From: Roseovarius salincola
GTDB taxonomy: Bacteria; Pseudomonadota; Alphaproteobacteria; Rhodobacterales; Rhodobacteraceae
Assembly: GCF_026891095.1 (NCBI RefSeq)
Contig: NZ_JAPTNL010000002.1
Location: 434,001 to 498,000 of the forward strand
Direction of reading: 5' to 3'
DNA length: 64,000 nt
Part shown: piece after piece, positions 1-8,757 of the stretch
How positions within the stretch are numbered: the stretch's first letter is position 1
Layout: every line of letters begins with the position of its first letter
The notes under the pieces: model-generated
Database searches by the model: none
What the model was told of the DNA's origin: nothing
What the model saw: only the letters and a program-made list of their open reading frames with translations
Program-made: the position numbers and the translations under genes

Positions 1-2
1 AT

Positions 3-65
3 GATGCGCTGAAGGGGTGGTCGTCGCCGCCGGTGAACGGTTATGATCGCAGCCACGGGCGCTGA
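3..65 (+). other. possible 3' tail of an upstream gene cut by the window edge
   Basis: One + frame is open from base 3 and ends at a TGA at 63-65, giving 20 codons (reads DALKGWSSPP then VNGYDRSHGR). It could be the C-terminus of a gene lying mostly outside the window. Nothing in it is recognisable and chance is a fair alternative. Confidence 0.2.
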
Positions 66-146
66 TGCGCAATCTTGCGTAAGATCAAAGACGGGGCCAG
101 GGGCTTGACCCAATCTGGCGCGGGTCATGCGAACAGGAGACGGACC

Positions 147-473
147 ATGCTGGATATAAGCACATACAAGATCGCGCAGGTGGTGCTGATGGCGCGCGAG
201 CTGGATCGCGCCGAGCCTGAGCTGCGCGGTTTCATCGACCGGCTGAGCGAGGAGGAACAGGCCAGCCTTGTGGCGTTGATGTGGATCGGGCGCGAGAGTT
301 TCACCGCTGACGATCTGGAAGAAGCCAAGCAGACGGCGATGACATCGGCCTCGACGCCGACGGCGGATTACCTGCTGGGAACGCCGCATCTGTCGGACCA
401 CCTGGAGAACGGGTTGGACGAGCTGGGGATTTCCATCGTCGATGATGAAGATGACCTGATGCGCCGGGGCTGA
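147..473 (+). CDS. DUF3775 domain protein
   Basis: This encodes a 108-residue acidic protein starting MLDISTYKIA. It resembles the DUF3775 family of small, mostly helical proteins found in Alphaproteobacteria, whose function is unknown. The frame opens upstream at 75, but the ATG at 147 follows an AGGAGA ribosome site and gives the compact family start. No signal peptide or membrane segment is visible, so a cytoplasmic location is inferred. The 215-base gap to the next gene makes co-transcription uncertain. Confidence 0.7.
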   Translation: MLDISTYKIAQVVLMARELDRAEPELRGFIDRLSEEEQASLVALMWIGRESFTADDLEEAKQTAMTSASTPTADYLLGTPHLSDHLENGLDELGISIVDDEDDLMRRG

Positions 474-688
474 CCGGGCGAGTGGCGTCAACCTACTGAT
501 TTTATGATTGAAACCGGCGTCTGCAGGGTGTCGGTGCCATGTCTGTATCGCGTCGGTGCATCTGTCGGCGCACAGGCGCACTCAAGCCAATGTGATGGCG
601 GCGCCGGGACGTGCCCTCGACTCGGGGCGGGGTGGTCTGTCACAATGTCATCTGCACGATTTTGACCGTCAGGCGGGAGGGCAGGGCC

Positions 689-2008
689 ATGAGCGAGAGC
701 GACAGGTTTCACCCCAACGTGCCGGGTGTGGCGCAGTCAGACAGGCTGGTGCCGATCAACCTCAGGCAATCCGGCTCGACGCCGGTGCAGATGCTGATCT
801 CGACCCGTGTGCGCAAATCGCCGTTCTGGCACATGTCGATCGAGGCGGGCTGCTGGCGCGCAGAAGTCTATAACCGCATGTATCATCCGCGCGGCTATGT
901 GCGCCCCGAGGATGGCGGCGCGATGGCCGAATATGACGCGCTGGTCAATCGCGTCACGCTGTGGAATGTCGCGGTCGAGCGCCAGATCCGGGTGCGCGGC
1001 CCCGATGCCGAGGCCTTCGTGAACCGGGTGATCACACGCGATGCCAGCAAGATCGCGCCGATGCACGGCAAATATACGATCCTTTGCAACGAGCGGGGCG
1101 GGATCCTCAACGATCCGGTGCTTTTGAGGCTGGCAGAGGACGAGTTCTGGTTCTCGATCTCGGACAGCGATCTTGGCATGTGGTTGCAGGGCGTGAATGT
1201 GGGCCTTGGCCATGATGTCGAGATCGAGGAGATCGATGTCGCGCCGGTGCAGGTGCAGGGGCCGTTATCCGAGGATCTGATGGTCGACATGTTCGGCGAG
1301 GCGATCCGCGAGCTGCGCTATTACGAGCTGATGGAAAGCGAGCTGGCGGGCTGTTCGGTGGTGATCAGCCAGACCGGGTTTTCCGGCGAGAAAGGTTACG
1401 AGATCTATCTGCGCGATGCCACGCTCAATGCCGAGGCGATGTGGTATGCCGTGCTGGGCCAAGGCGCGCGGTTCGGCTTGCGGGTGATTGCGCCCGCGCA
1501 TCATCGCCGGATCGCGGCGGGAATCCTGTCATGGGGGCAGGACATGGACGCCGAAACCTCGCCGTTCCAGGTCAATCTGGCCTACCAGGTGCCGCGCGAA
1601 AAGGAGGCGGATTATATCGGGCGCGCCGCGCTCGAGGCGCAGCGCGACAGGATCGAGGCGGGCGATTATCCGTTCGACCTCAAGCTGGCGGGGCTGAAGA
1701 TGGGCGGCGCCCCGATCACCGACTACGCGCCCGATTTCTGGCTGATCGCGCGCCCCGACGGCACGCGGGTGGGCTATGTCACATCGCCCTGGTGGTCGCC
1801 GGAACTGGAATGCAACATCGCGCTTGGCTATGTGCCCTGGGACATGACGGAGATCGGCACGAAATGCCTGGTGGAACTGCCGGAGCGCTATACGGCGCAA
1901 TCCGGGCAGCCGGTGGCAGGCGAGGTCGTGAAGGTGCCGTTCCGCCCTTCGGCCCATCCAAGCGCGCGCGAACAGGCGCGCGCCGCAGGGCGCAACGTGG
2001 CCGAATGA
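689..2008 (+). CDS. GcvT-family (DmdA-like) tetrahydrofolate-dependent demethylase/aminomethyltransferase
   Basis: This 439-residue protein has the aminomethyltransferase (GCV_T) fold. Blocks such as TRVRKSPFWHMSIEAG, WNVAVERQIRVRGPDAEAF and GFSGEKGYEIYL match the order seen in the DMSP demethylase DmdA. It is longer than DmdA (about 370 residues) and its motifs diverge, so it is more likely a DmdA-like paralogue than true DmdA. The reaction is inferred to be methyl or aminomethyl transfer to tetrahydrofolate; the substrate cannot be told. The ATG at 689 follows a GGGAGG site, so the longer frame opening at 611 was not used. It stands alone and converges with the lysine-catabolism operon. Confidence 0.75.
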   Translation: MSESDRFHPNVPGVAQSDRLVPINLRQSGSTPVQMLISTRVRKSPFWHMSIEAGCWRAEVYNRMYHPRGYVRPEDGGAMAEYDALVNRVTLWNVAVERQIRVRGPDAEAFVNRVITRDASKIAPMHGKYTILCNERGGILNDPVLLRLAEDEFWFSISDSDLGMWLQGVNVGLGHDVEIEEIDVAPVQVQGPLSEDLMVDMFGEAIRELRYYELMESELAGCSVVISQTGFSGEKGYEIYLRDATLNAEAMWYAVLGQGARFGLRVIAPAHHRRIAAGILSWGQDMDAETSPFQVNLAYQVPREKEADYIGRAALEAQRDRIEAGDYPFDLKLAGLKMGGAPITDYAPDFWLIARPDGTRVGYVTSPWWSPELECNIALGYVPWDMTEIGTKCLVELPERYTAQSGQPVAGEVVKVPFRPSAHPSAREQARAAGRNVAE

Positions 2009-2063
2009 TCGCGGCGCGCAGTGCGTTTCGCAGCCGCGCGCCGGATTGATCGCTTTGCCCCCG

Positions 2064-3206
2064 TCAGGCGGTGTGATCGACCACCTGAAGATGCTGCGCC
2101 AGCTTGTCGACTTCGCCCAGGAAGCGGTCGATCAGGCGCGGGTCATGCGGCGCGGGATGCACACCGGCGGGAATCTCGCGGTTCATCACCGCCTCGACCG
2201 CCAGCGACACCGGGATCGAGACAAGCCGCGCCATCGCGGTGCCGCGCGCATCGCCCCAGGCATCCATCACGTAGGTCTTGTGCCAGACCACCTTGCCGTC
2301 GCGCTCGGCCTTGAGCGAGACACAGAGGACAACACGGTCCGCTTCGCCCTCGTCATAGGCGTGGTCCTGCCAGAACTGATCGGACATTTCCTTGAGCCGC
2401 GCATCGCCTGCGGGGCCTTCGAGGGTCTCGATCTCGCGGAAGATGTCGGCCCAGGCATCGGACCAGCCATTGAGCCGGAGCGTGCCGCGCACGAATTCCT
2501 TGATCCGCCAGGCCGGATCAAAGCGGTAATCGGCGATGAAGGGCACCGAGTCGCGGTTGGGGTAGACCTCGAAGGTTTCGGGCGTCGGCAGGGGCGCGGT
2601 ATAGCTGGAAAGCGCATCCCAGGGCCGGGTGACGTTGAATTCCGAGTAATCGCGGATCGAGCGCGAGGGCGAGCGCAGCGCCTTGAGCACGCCCAAGGGC
2701 GACCAGCTGAACTTGTAGCGAAACGGGTTGGGGTGCTTGGGCACGCCGCCGCAATAGGATGTGAAGCTGAGGTCATTGGCCGGGTGATAGGCGTCCGAAT
2801 CGCGGTACTCGGCGACAAGGTGATGCGCCATCAGGTGGTCGATCCCCGGATCGAGCCCGACTTCGTTGACGCAGGTCACGCCGGCCTCGCGGGCCTTGTC
2901 GTCAAGCGCGCGCATCTCGGGGGCGATATAGGAGGAGGAGACGAAATCCGCACCCTTCTCGATGCACAGTTCGGCCAGCGGCACATGCCAGTCGCCGGGC
3001 AGCATCGACACCACCAGATCGCCCTTGGCCAGCGTCGCGCCAAGCGCGTCGATATCGAAGGCGTGGATATTGCCCGTCAGGTCGCCGACCGCCTGCTTCG
3101 CCTTGTCGGTCGTCCGGTTCCAGACGGTCACGTCATGGCCTGCCTCGATCAGGCGGCGCAGGCCGGGGATGGCCGAAAGGCCGGTTCCGCACCAGTGAAT
3201 GGTCAT
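2064..3206 (-). CDS. saccharopine dehydrogenase, glutamate-forming type (saccharopine reductase family)
   Basis: This 380-residue enzyme has an N-terminal Rossmann segment (residues 1-30, around CGTGLSAIPGLRRLIEAG) and the C-terminal saccharopine-dehydrogenase domain (CGGVPKHPNPFRYKFSWSP). Family knowledge assigns oxidation of saccharopine to 2-aminoadipate semialdehyde plus glutamate. It is the last gene of a minus-strand operon, directly after the lysine-ketoglutarate-reductase-type gene. An ATG at 3212 overlaps the upstream stop, but its AAGGAGG lies almost against it. The ATG at 3206 has the same site at 7 bases and was preferred. With its neighbour it supports lysine degradation by the saccharopine route, known in some marine alphaproteobacteria. 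Confidence 0.85.
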   Translation of the reverse strand: MTIHWCGTGLSAIPGLRRLIEAGHDVTVWNRTTDKAKQAVGDLTGNIHAFDIDALGATLAKGDLVVSMLPGDWHVPLAELCIEKGADFVSSSYIAPEMRALDDKAREAGVTCVNEVGLDPGIDHLMAHHLVAEYRDSDAYHPANDLSFTSYCGGVPKHPNPFRYKFSWSPLGVLKALRSPSRSIRDYSEFNVTRPWDALSSYTAPLPTPETFEVYPNRDSVPFIADYRFDPAWRIKEFVRGTLRLNGWSDAWADIFREIETLEGPAGDARLKEMSDQFWQDHAYDEGEADRVVLCVSLKAERDGKVVWHKTYVMDAWGDARGTAMARLVSIPVSLAVEAVMNREIPAGVHPAPHDPRLIDRFLGEVDKLAQHLQVVDHTA

Positions 3207-3208
3207 GG

Positions 3209-4264
3209 TCATACCTCCTTCATGTGGTCGTTGAATGTGGCCCGCGCGCGCGCCCAGACGCCCTGGTCGGGCTGCCCCAATGTGAGCAGCGAGGGCAGAA
3301 GCTGTGCTGCGTAATCCTGTGAGGATTCCAGCGGCAGGAGCGAGGGCAGGTTGTCGATCGCCATCACGTCGAGCGGGGGGTCGTCATGGACGCGTGTCAC
3401 CGGGCGATCCCATGTGGTCGCGGAATCATAGACCGGGACCGGGTTGTAATCGCTGTCGGGGTCGCAGGCCACGTCGCCGATGACGCCAAGGCGGCGTTCG
3501 CCGTCAAGCGCCGAGGCGGGCACGAAAACCGGCGTGCCGGGGCGCGCGAAGATGCAATTGAGAAAGATGTCATGCGCCAGGATTTCCGGAAAGGGGCCGC
3601 CGCCCGCGGTTTCGGCCATGTCCCATCTGGTGGTCGTCACCTCCATCGCCTCGCACAGATCCGCCGCACCCGTGCCGACCCGGCCAAGCGCGCCGATCAC
3701 GATGGCGCCGGGGCGGGGTTGGCCGGTGGCGTCAAGGCGCCCTGCCAGATCCTCGAGCAGCGCGTGTTTATTGGGATAAGAAGCCACGGGGGGGCAGGTT
3801 TCGCCCGCCTGTTGCGCGGCCCAGGCCATCAGGCTGACAGCCGCCCCCGCATAGCCCGCCCAGTAGCCGAAGGCCGCGACCCGGCGCCCCTGTTCATCGA
3901 CCAGGTATTCCAGGTCATAAAGCGTGCCGCCACCGGCCCTGAACCGCTCCAGCAGGCGGCGGCCCGAATGCTGGCCCTTGAAGGCATGGCCGAACATGAT
4001 GTGACGATGGGGCAGCGGCGTGCCGTCATCGGGCAGTTCCTTGAGCCCGAAGATGATGGCATCGCGCGGGGCGTCGGGCCAGGCATTCTCGGGGGCGATT
4101 CCGCAGCCCGCCTGGCGGTAGCCGTCGATCGGGATGATGCGGCTATGGCTTTCCTCGACGGTGACGCGGATGCCCTTCGCGATCAGCTTTGCCGCGCCAT
4201 CCGGGGTCAGGCCGGTGCGGTCCTCGTTGGGGCGTTGTTCGGCGCGAAGCCACAGATGGGTCAT
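3209..4264 (-). CDS. saccharopine dehydrogenase (NAD+, L-lysine-forming) / lysine-ketoglutarate reductase type
   Basis: This 351-residue protein resembles eukaryotic Lys1 and the alanine-dehydrogenase-like superfamily. The N-terminus has WLRAEQRPNEDRTGLTPDGA, and a nucleotide-binding region follows at about residues 186-200 (GAIVIGALGRVGTGA). In a catabolic setting it would condense lysine and 2-oxoglutarate to saccharopine, the substrate of the next gene. The start at 4264 has an AAAGGA stretch upstream. It lies 19 bases from the GST gene and 2 bases before the next start, so translation coupling is likely. No aminoadipate-semialdehyde dehydrogenase is visible in the window. Confidence 0.85.
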   Translation of the reverse strand: MTHLWLRAEQRPNEDRTGLTPDGAAKLIAKGIRVTVEESHSRIIPIDGYRQAGCGIAPENAWPDAPRDAIIFGLKELPDDGTPLPHRHIMFGHAFKGQHSGRRLLERFRAGGGTLYDLEYLVDEQGRRVAAFGYWAGYAGAAVSLMAWAAQQAGETCPPVASYPNKHALLEDLAGRLDATGQPRPGAIVIGALGRVGTGAADLCEAMEVTTTRWDMAETAGGGPFPEILAHDIFLNCIFARPGTPVFVPASALDGERRLGVIGDVACDPDSDYNPVPVYDSATTWDRPVTRVHDDPPLDVMAIDNLPSLLPLESSQDYAAQLLPSLLTLGQPDQGVWARARATFNDHMKEV

Positions 4265-4283
4265 CGGGGGTCCTTTCGGAATC

Positions 4284-4904
4284 TCAGCTCAGGAAGCCCT
4301 TGTCGCGGATCGCGGCGCCGGCGGGGCGGTCGTTCATCATGGCGAAAAAGGCGGACAGCTTCGGGAACGCGTTGATATCGACGCTGTCCCCCTCAAGCCA
4401 GGTGCAGACAGAATAGAGATAGGGGTCGGCCATGCTCATCCGCTCACCCAGCACGAAGGGCGAGAGCGCCCAGTTATCCTCGATGAAGCGGCAGGTGGCG
4501 GCCATGGTCTCGGGCACCTTGGCGGTCATGTCCTCGAAGGAGTCCTGCCGTGTGGCCCAACGGCTGCCGCGACGCTTATGGGCATGGTTCACATGCGCGG
4601 TCCCGGCAAGATAGAACATCGCGCTGCGCATCTGTGCGGCCTGCCATGCATCATCGGGCACCAGCGCGCGGTCGGGCACAAGGCTGGCCAGGTACTCAAG
4701 GATGGCGCCGGTTTCGGTCAGGATGCCGTGATCGGTGACCAGCGCAGGCACGCGGCCCTTGGGGTTGATCGCAAGATATTCGGCGCTGCTCTGCTCGGTG
4801 GCCTTGAAATCGATTGGCGCCGGCGTGTAGCCGAGCCCGATATCCTCAAGCGCATAGGCGACGGCAGTGGAGATGGTGTTGGGCGCGTAATAGAATGTCA
4901 TCAT
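4284..4904 (-). CDS. glutathione S-transferase family protein
   Basis: This 206-residue protein has a thioredoxin-like N-terminal domain (YYAPNTISTAVAYALEDIG; NPKGRVPALVT; TETGAILEYLA) and a helical C-terminal GST domain. It is cytosolic. It lies within the saccharopine operon, 14 bases after the phosphatase gene and 19 bases before the reductase gene. A detoxifying role for a reactive semialdehyde is only inferred from this position. Two adjacent ATGs (4904 and 4901) are equally possible starts. Confidence 0.85.
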   Translation of the reverse strand: MMTFYYAPNTISTAVAYALEDIGLGYTPAPIDFKATEQSSAEYLAINPKGRVPALVTDHGILTETGAILEYLASLVPDRALVPDDAWQAAQMRSAMFYLAGTAHVNHAHKRRGSRWATRQDSFEDMTAKVPETMAATCRFIEDNWALSPFVLGERMSMADPYLYSVCTWLEGDSVDINAFPKLSAFFAMMNDRPAGAAIRDKGFLS

Positions 4905-4918
4905 GGTCCTGTTTCCTT

Positions 4919-5569
4919 TCAGACGAAGGTGCGGGCGTGTACCCGGTCGGGCGTATCAAGATGGGGCGTGGCGTTGAATGCGCCGACCATCAGCATGTCG
5001 TGGACATATTCCAGCCGGTGCACAGAACTGTTCATGATCTGCAGCATCATCCGCGCCATGCCGCCGTTTTCAAGGCCGAGCGCGTGGCGCATGACCATGC
5101 CGATCACCCCGCCCGACGTCACCAGCAGGGTGCGCCCCGGCGTCTCGCAGACCTCGTCCACGAGGCCGGTGATCCGCGCCGCGAAATCCGAGAAAGGCTC
5201 GGGAATGCCTTCGAGCGTGTCGCGTGTCCAATGGTCGATGACCTGCGGCAGGTGAATGGCGAATTCGGTTGGATCGCGCGGTGCCGGGATGCCATGCTGA
5301 TCCTCAAGCGCCTGGGCCAGCGCGAAGTAGCTCAGCTCGTTCAGGCGGGCATCCTGGGCGGTGATCTCATAGCCCATAGCGCGCGCGGTGTCGGCCTGCC
5401 GGCGCAGCGTGCCGGTCAGCACCCGGTCGAAATGCGGATTGGTCGCGCGCATGTGCACCCCCAGCCAGGCCGCCTGTTCGCGGCCCAGGTCCGAAAGGTT
5501 GTCATAACTCGTTTCATCGGTGGCATGGCTGTTGGCTTGCCCGTGCCGCACAAGGATGATTTCGGCCAA
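4919..5569 (-). CDS. histidine phosphatase family protein
   Basis: This 216-residue protein belongs to the phosphoglycerate-mutase/histidine-phosphatase superfamily, with the catalytic RHG at residues 8-10 (IILVRHGQAN). Near the C-terminus, where many members have a second histidine, it reads LLVTSGGVIGMV, so that position is serine; activity or substrate may differ. It begins with TTG at 5569 and no in-frame ATG lies nearby. It is the first gene of the minus-strand operon leading into the GST and saccharopine enzymes. The substrate is unknown. Confidence 0.8.
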   Translation of the reverse strand: MAEIILVRHGQANSHATDETSYDNLSDLGREQAAWLGVHMRATNPHFDRVLTGTLRRQADTARAMGYEITAQDARLNELSYFALAQALEDQHGIPAPRDPTEFAIHLPQVIDHWTRDTLEGIPEPFSDFAARITGLVDEVCETPGRTLLVTSGGVIGMVMRHALGLENGGMARMMLQIMNSSVHRLEYVHDMLMVGAFNATPHLDTPDRVHARTFV

Positions 5570-5815
5570 TTCGGTCCGCCCTGCTGTTCGCTTACCGGCG
5601 GCACGTTAGCGCCCCGCGAGGCAGAGTGAAAGATGGGGCGCGCGAAATATTTCCGCCCGCGCCCCGGGGTGCGCGGCCGTGGCCGATACGGCCATGGCGT
5701 TGCCGATCGGAAACGATGCGCGATCAGACGCCGCAAAACCGCAGGGAGGTGTCGGGATTGCAGGACTCCAAAATCGCCACACATGATTTACCATGTCTCA
5801 GCAAGGAGACGCGCC

Positions 5816-8596
5816 ATGTCCGACAAGATCACTTTCACCCTCAACGGCAAAGAGGTCGAGGCCGAGACGGGCCAGACCATCTGGGAGGCCGCGCATGGCC
5901 GGGGCCTGAAGATCCCGCATCTGTGCCACAAGCCCGCGCCGGGATATCGCCCCGACGGCAATTGCCGCGCCTGCATGGTCGAGGTCGAGGGCGAGCGCGT
6001 CCTGGTGGCCTCGTGCATCCGCGAAGTCGCCGAAGGCATGGTCGTCAATACCGAGAGCGCGCGCGCCGAAGCCTCGCGCAAGATGGTGATGGAGCTGCTG
6101 CTGGCCGATCAGCCCGCGCAGCGCGAGGCGCATGACCGCTCGAGCCACCTGTGGGACATGGCGGCGCTGACCGGTGTTTCGTCCAGCCGCTTTGCGCCGA
6201 TGGAAAAGGACCGCGTGCCGCTGCTGGATGACAGCCATGTGGCGATGCGGGTCAATCTCGATGCCTGCATCCAGTGCAACCTCTGTGTGCGGGCCTGCCG
6301 CGAGGTGCAGGTGAATGACGTGATCGGCATGGCCGGGCGCGCGCATGACAGCTTTCCGGTGTTCGACTTCGACGATCCGATGGGTGAGAGCACCTGCGTC
6401 GCCTGCGGCGAATGCGTGCAGGCCTGCCCGACCGGCGCATTGATGCCGGCGACCGTTCTGGACGACGCCCAGCAGGGCGACAGCGCCGATTACGACAGCG
6501 AGGTCGACAGCGTCTGCCCGTTCTGCGGCGTGGGCTGCCAGGTCAGCCTCAAGGTCAAGGACGGGCGCGTGAAATATGCCGAAGGCATCAACGGCCCCGC
6601 CAACGAGGGGCGGCTTTGCGTCAAGGGGCGCTTTGGCTTTGACTATATCCACCACGATCACCGCCTGACCAGGCCGCTGATCCGGCGCGAGGATGCGCCT
6701 CCAAAGGGGCTGAACGTGGATCCCGGCAACTGGCAGCAGTTTTTCCGCGAGGCGGATTGGGACGAGGCGCTCGATATCGCGGCGGGGGGGCTCAAGCGTC
6801 TCAAGGATGATCATGGCGGCGCGTCGGTTGCCGGTTTCGGCAGTGCCAAATGCACCAACGAAGAGGCTTATCTGTTCCAGAAACTCATCCGTCAGGGTTT
6901 TGGTCACAACAATGTCGATCATTGCACCCGGCTGTGTCACGCCTCGTCGGTGGCGGCGCTGATCGAGAATGTCGGCTCGGGCGCCGTGACCGCCACCTTC
7001 AACGAGATCGAGAACGCCGATGTGGCGATCGTGATCGGTGCCAACCCGATCGAGAACCACCCGGTCGCGGCGACCTATTTCAAGCAGTTCACCAAGCGCG
7101 GCGGCAAGCTGATCGTGATGGACCCGCGCGGCGTGGGTCTGCGCCGCTTCGCGACGCATATGTTGCAGTTCAAGCCGGGGGCGGATGTCTCGATGCTGAA
7201 CGCAATCATGCATGTGATCGTCGAGGAAGAGCTTTACGACCAGCAGTATATCGAGGCGTTCACCCAGAACTGGGAGGCCGAGAAGGCGCATCTGGCGCAG
7301 TTCCCGCCTGAACGGATGCAGGAGCTGTGCGGCATCCCGGCCGAAACGCTGCGCGCCGTCGCCCGCGATTTCGCGCGCGCCAAGGCGGGGATGATCTTCT
7401 GGGGGATGGGGATCAGCCAGCATATCCACGGCACCGACAATTCGCGCTGCCTGATCTCGCTGGCGCTGATGTGCGGCCATGTGGGGCGCCCCGGCACCGG
7501 GCTGCACCCGCTGCGCGGGCAGAACAACGTGCAGGGCGCCTCGGATGCGGGGCTTGTGCCGATGTTCCTGCCCGATTACCAGAACGTGACCGATGACGGC
7601 GTGCGCGCCGCCTTTACCGAGGTCTGGGGGTCGGGCGATTTCTCCGGTCAGAAGGGCCTGACCGTGACCGAGATCATGGATGCGGTCCACGAGGACAGGA
7701 TCCGCGGCATGTATATCCTGGGCGAGAATCCGGCGATGTCGGACCCGGATGTGGAACATGCCCGCGACGCGCTCGCCAGGCTGGAGCACCTTGTGGTGCA
7801 GGACATCTTTATCACCGAAACGGCGAATTATGCCGATGTGATCCTGCCGGCCTCGGCATTCTACGAAAAGAACGGCACCGTCACCAATACCAACCGGCAG
7901 GTCCAGATGGGCCGCCGCGCCGTTTCGCCGCCGGGTGAGGCGCGAGAGGATTGGGCGATCACCGTGGCGCTGGCCAACCGGCTGGGGCTGCAATGGAATT
8001 ACGACAGCCCCGCCGATGTCTTCGCCGAGATGAAGGTCAACATGCGCTCGCTCGACAATATCACCTGGGCGCGCCTGATGCGCGAGAACGCGGTGACCTA
8101 TCCGTGTCACGACCCCGAAGGCCCCGGCGAGGCGGTGGTGTTCGGCGACGGTTTCCCGCGCCCCGAAGGGCGCGCGCGCTTCACCCCCGCGAGCGTGATT
8201 CCGCCCGATGATCTGCCCGATGCCGACTATCCGATGGTTCTCACCACGGGACGACAGCTCGAGCATTGGCATACCGGCTCGATGACCCGGCGCGCCAGCG
8301 TGCTCGATGCGGTCGAGCCCGAGGCGAACTGTTCGCTCCACCCCTCGACGCTGCGCCGCCTCGGGGTCGAACCCGGCGGCATGGTGCGCCTGACCACGAA
8401 GCGCGGCGCGATCGAGGTGATGGCCCGCGCCGATCGCGCGATCGCGCCCGACATGGTGTTCCTGCCCTTCGCCTATGTGGAGGCGGCGGCCAATATCCTG
8501 ACCAACCCGGCGCTCGACCCCTATGGCAAGATCCCCGAATTCAAGTTCTCGGCCGTGCGGGTCGAAGCGGTGGATGCGCAGGTCGCCGCCGAATAA
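5816..8596 (+). CDS. formate dehydrogenase alpha subunit, Mo-bis-MGD and Fe-S protein
   Basis: This 926-residue molybdoenzyme is of the FdsA type. An N-terminal [2Fe-2S] domain has Cys37, 50, 53 and 67. A double [4Fe-4S] ferredoxin module has C151/154/157/161 and C194/197/200/204. A further [4Fe-4S] site has C234/237/241/268 before the molybdopterin domains. The molybdenum ligand is probably Cys370 (NVDHCTRLCH), so no selenocysteine is needed. The His-Cys3 cluster motif of some relatives is absent (residues 105-125). It oxidises formate to CO2. The start at 5816 follows an AAGGAG site. No beta/gamma flavin subunits or chaperone genes flank it, so its electron acceptor is not shown here. Confidence 0.9.
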   Translation: MSDKITFTLNGKEVEAETGQTIWEAAHGRGLKIPHLCHKPAPGYRPDGNCRACMVEVEGERVLVASCIREVAEGMVVNTESARAEASRKMVMELLLADQPAQREAHDRSSHLWDMAALTGVSSSRFAPMEKDRVPLLDDSHVAMRVNLDACIQCNLCVRACREVQVNDVIGMAGRAHDSFPVFDFDDPMGESTCVACGECVQACPTGALMPATVLDDAQQGDSADYDSEVDSVCPFCGVGCQVSLKVKDGRVKYAEGINGPANEGRLCVKGRFGFDYIHHDHRLTRPLIRREDAPPKGLNVDPGNWQQFFREADWDEALDIAAGGLKRLKDDHGGASVAGFGSAKCTNEEAYLFQKLIRQGFGHNNVDHCTRLCHASSVAALIENVGSGAVTATFNEIENADVAIVIGANPIENHPVAATYFKQFTKRGGKLIVMDPRGVGLRRFATHMLQFKPGADVSMLNAIMHVIVEEELYDQQYIEAFTQNWEAEKAHLAQFPPERMQELCGIPAETLRAVARDFARAKAGMIFWGMGISQHIHGTDNSRCLISLALMCGHVGRPGTGLHPLRGQNNVQGASDAGLVPMFLPDYQNVTDDGVRAAFTEVWGSGDFSGQKGLTVTEIMDAVHEDRIRGMYILGENPAMSDPDVEHARDALARLEHLVVQDIFITETANYADVILPASAFYEKNGTVTNTNRQVQMGRRAVSPPGEAREDWAITVALANRLGLQWNYDSPADVFAEMKVNMRSLDNITWARLMRENAVTYPCHDPEGPGEAVVFGDGFPRPEGRARFTPASVIPPDDLPDADYPMVLTTGRQLEHWHTGSMTRRASVLDAVEPEANCSLHPSTLRRLGVEPGGMVRLTTKRGAIEVMARADRAIAPDMVFLPFAYVEAAANILTNPALDPYGKIPEFKFSAVRVEAVDAQVAAE

Positions 8597-8632
8597 CCCC
8601 TGCCGCGCCGCCAGCGCCCGGTGGCGCGGGTC

Positions 8633-8752
8633 GGATGCCTCCGGCGGGGATATTTGAAGAACAGAAGAAGAGGAGGGTCCGTCCGCTCTTCTTCTGTTTC
8701 GAAATATCCCGGGGGAGTCGCAGCTTGCTGCGGCGGGGGCAGCGCCCCCGGA
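8633..8752. repeat. dispersed palindromic intergenic element, copy 1 (terminator-like)
   Basis: The element opens with a 23-base string (8633-8655) that is repeated exactly at 20381-20403. It continues as a long hairpin, with AACAGAAGAAGAG pairing with CTCTTCTTCTGTT. Two smaller hairpins follow: GTCGCAGC/GCTGCGGC and GGGGGC-AGC-GCCCCC. It lies between the converging formate dehydrogenase and response-regulator genes and could end transcription from both sides. Related modules occur near 29980, 37100 and 52331. Confidence 0.7.
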
Positions 8753-8757
8753 CCCGC

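Noticed and set aside
5816..8596. Selenocysteine (in-frame TGA) in the formate dehydrogenase
   Set aside because: The active-site position is encoded as Cys370 and the frame is open throughout.
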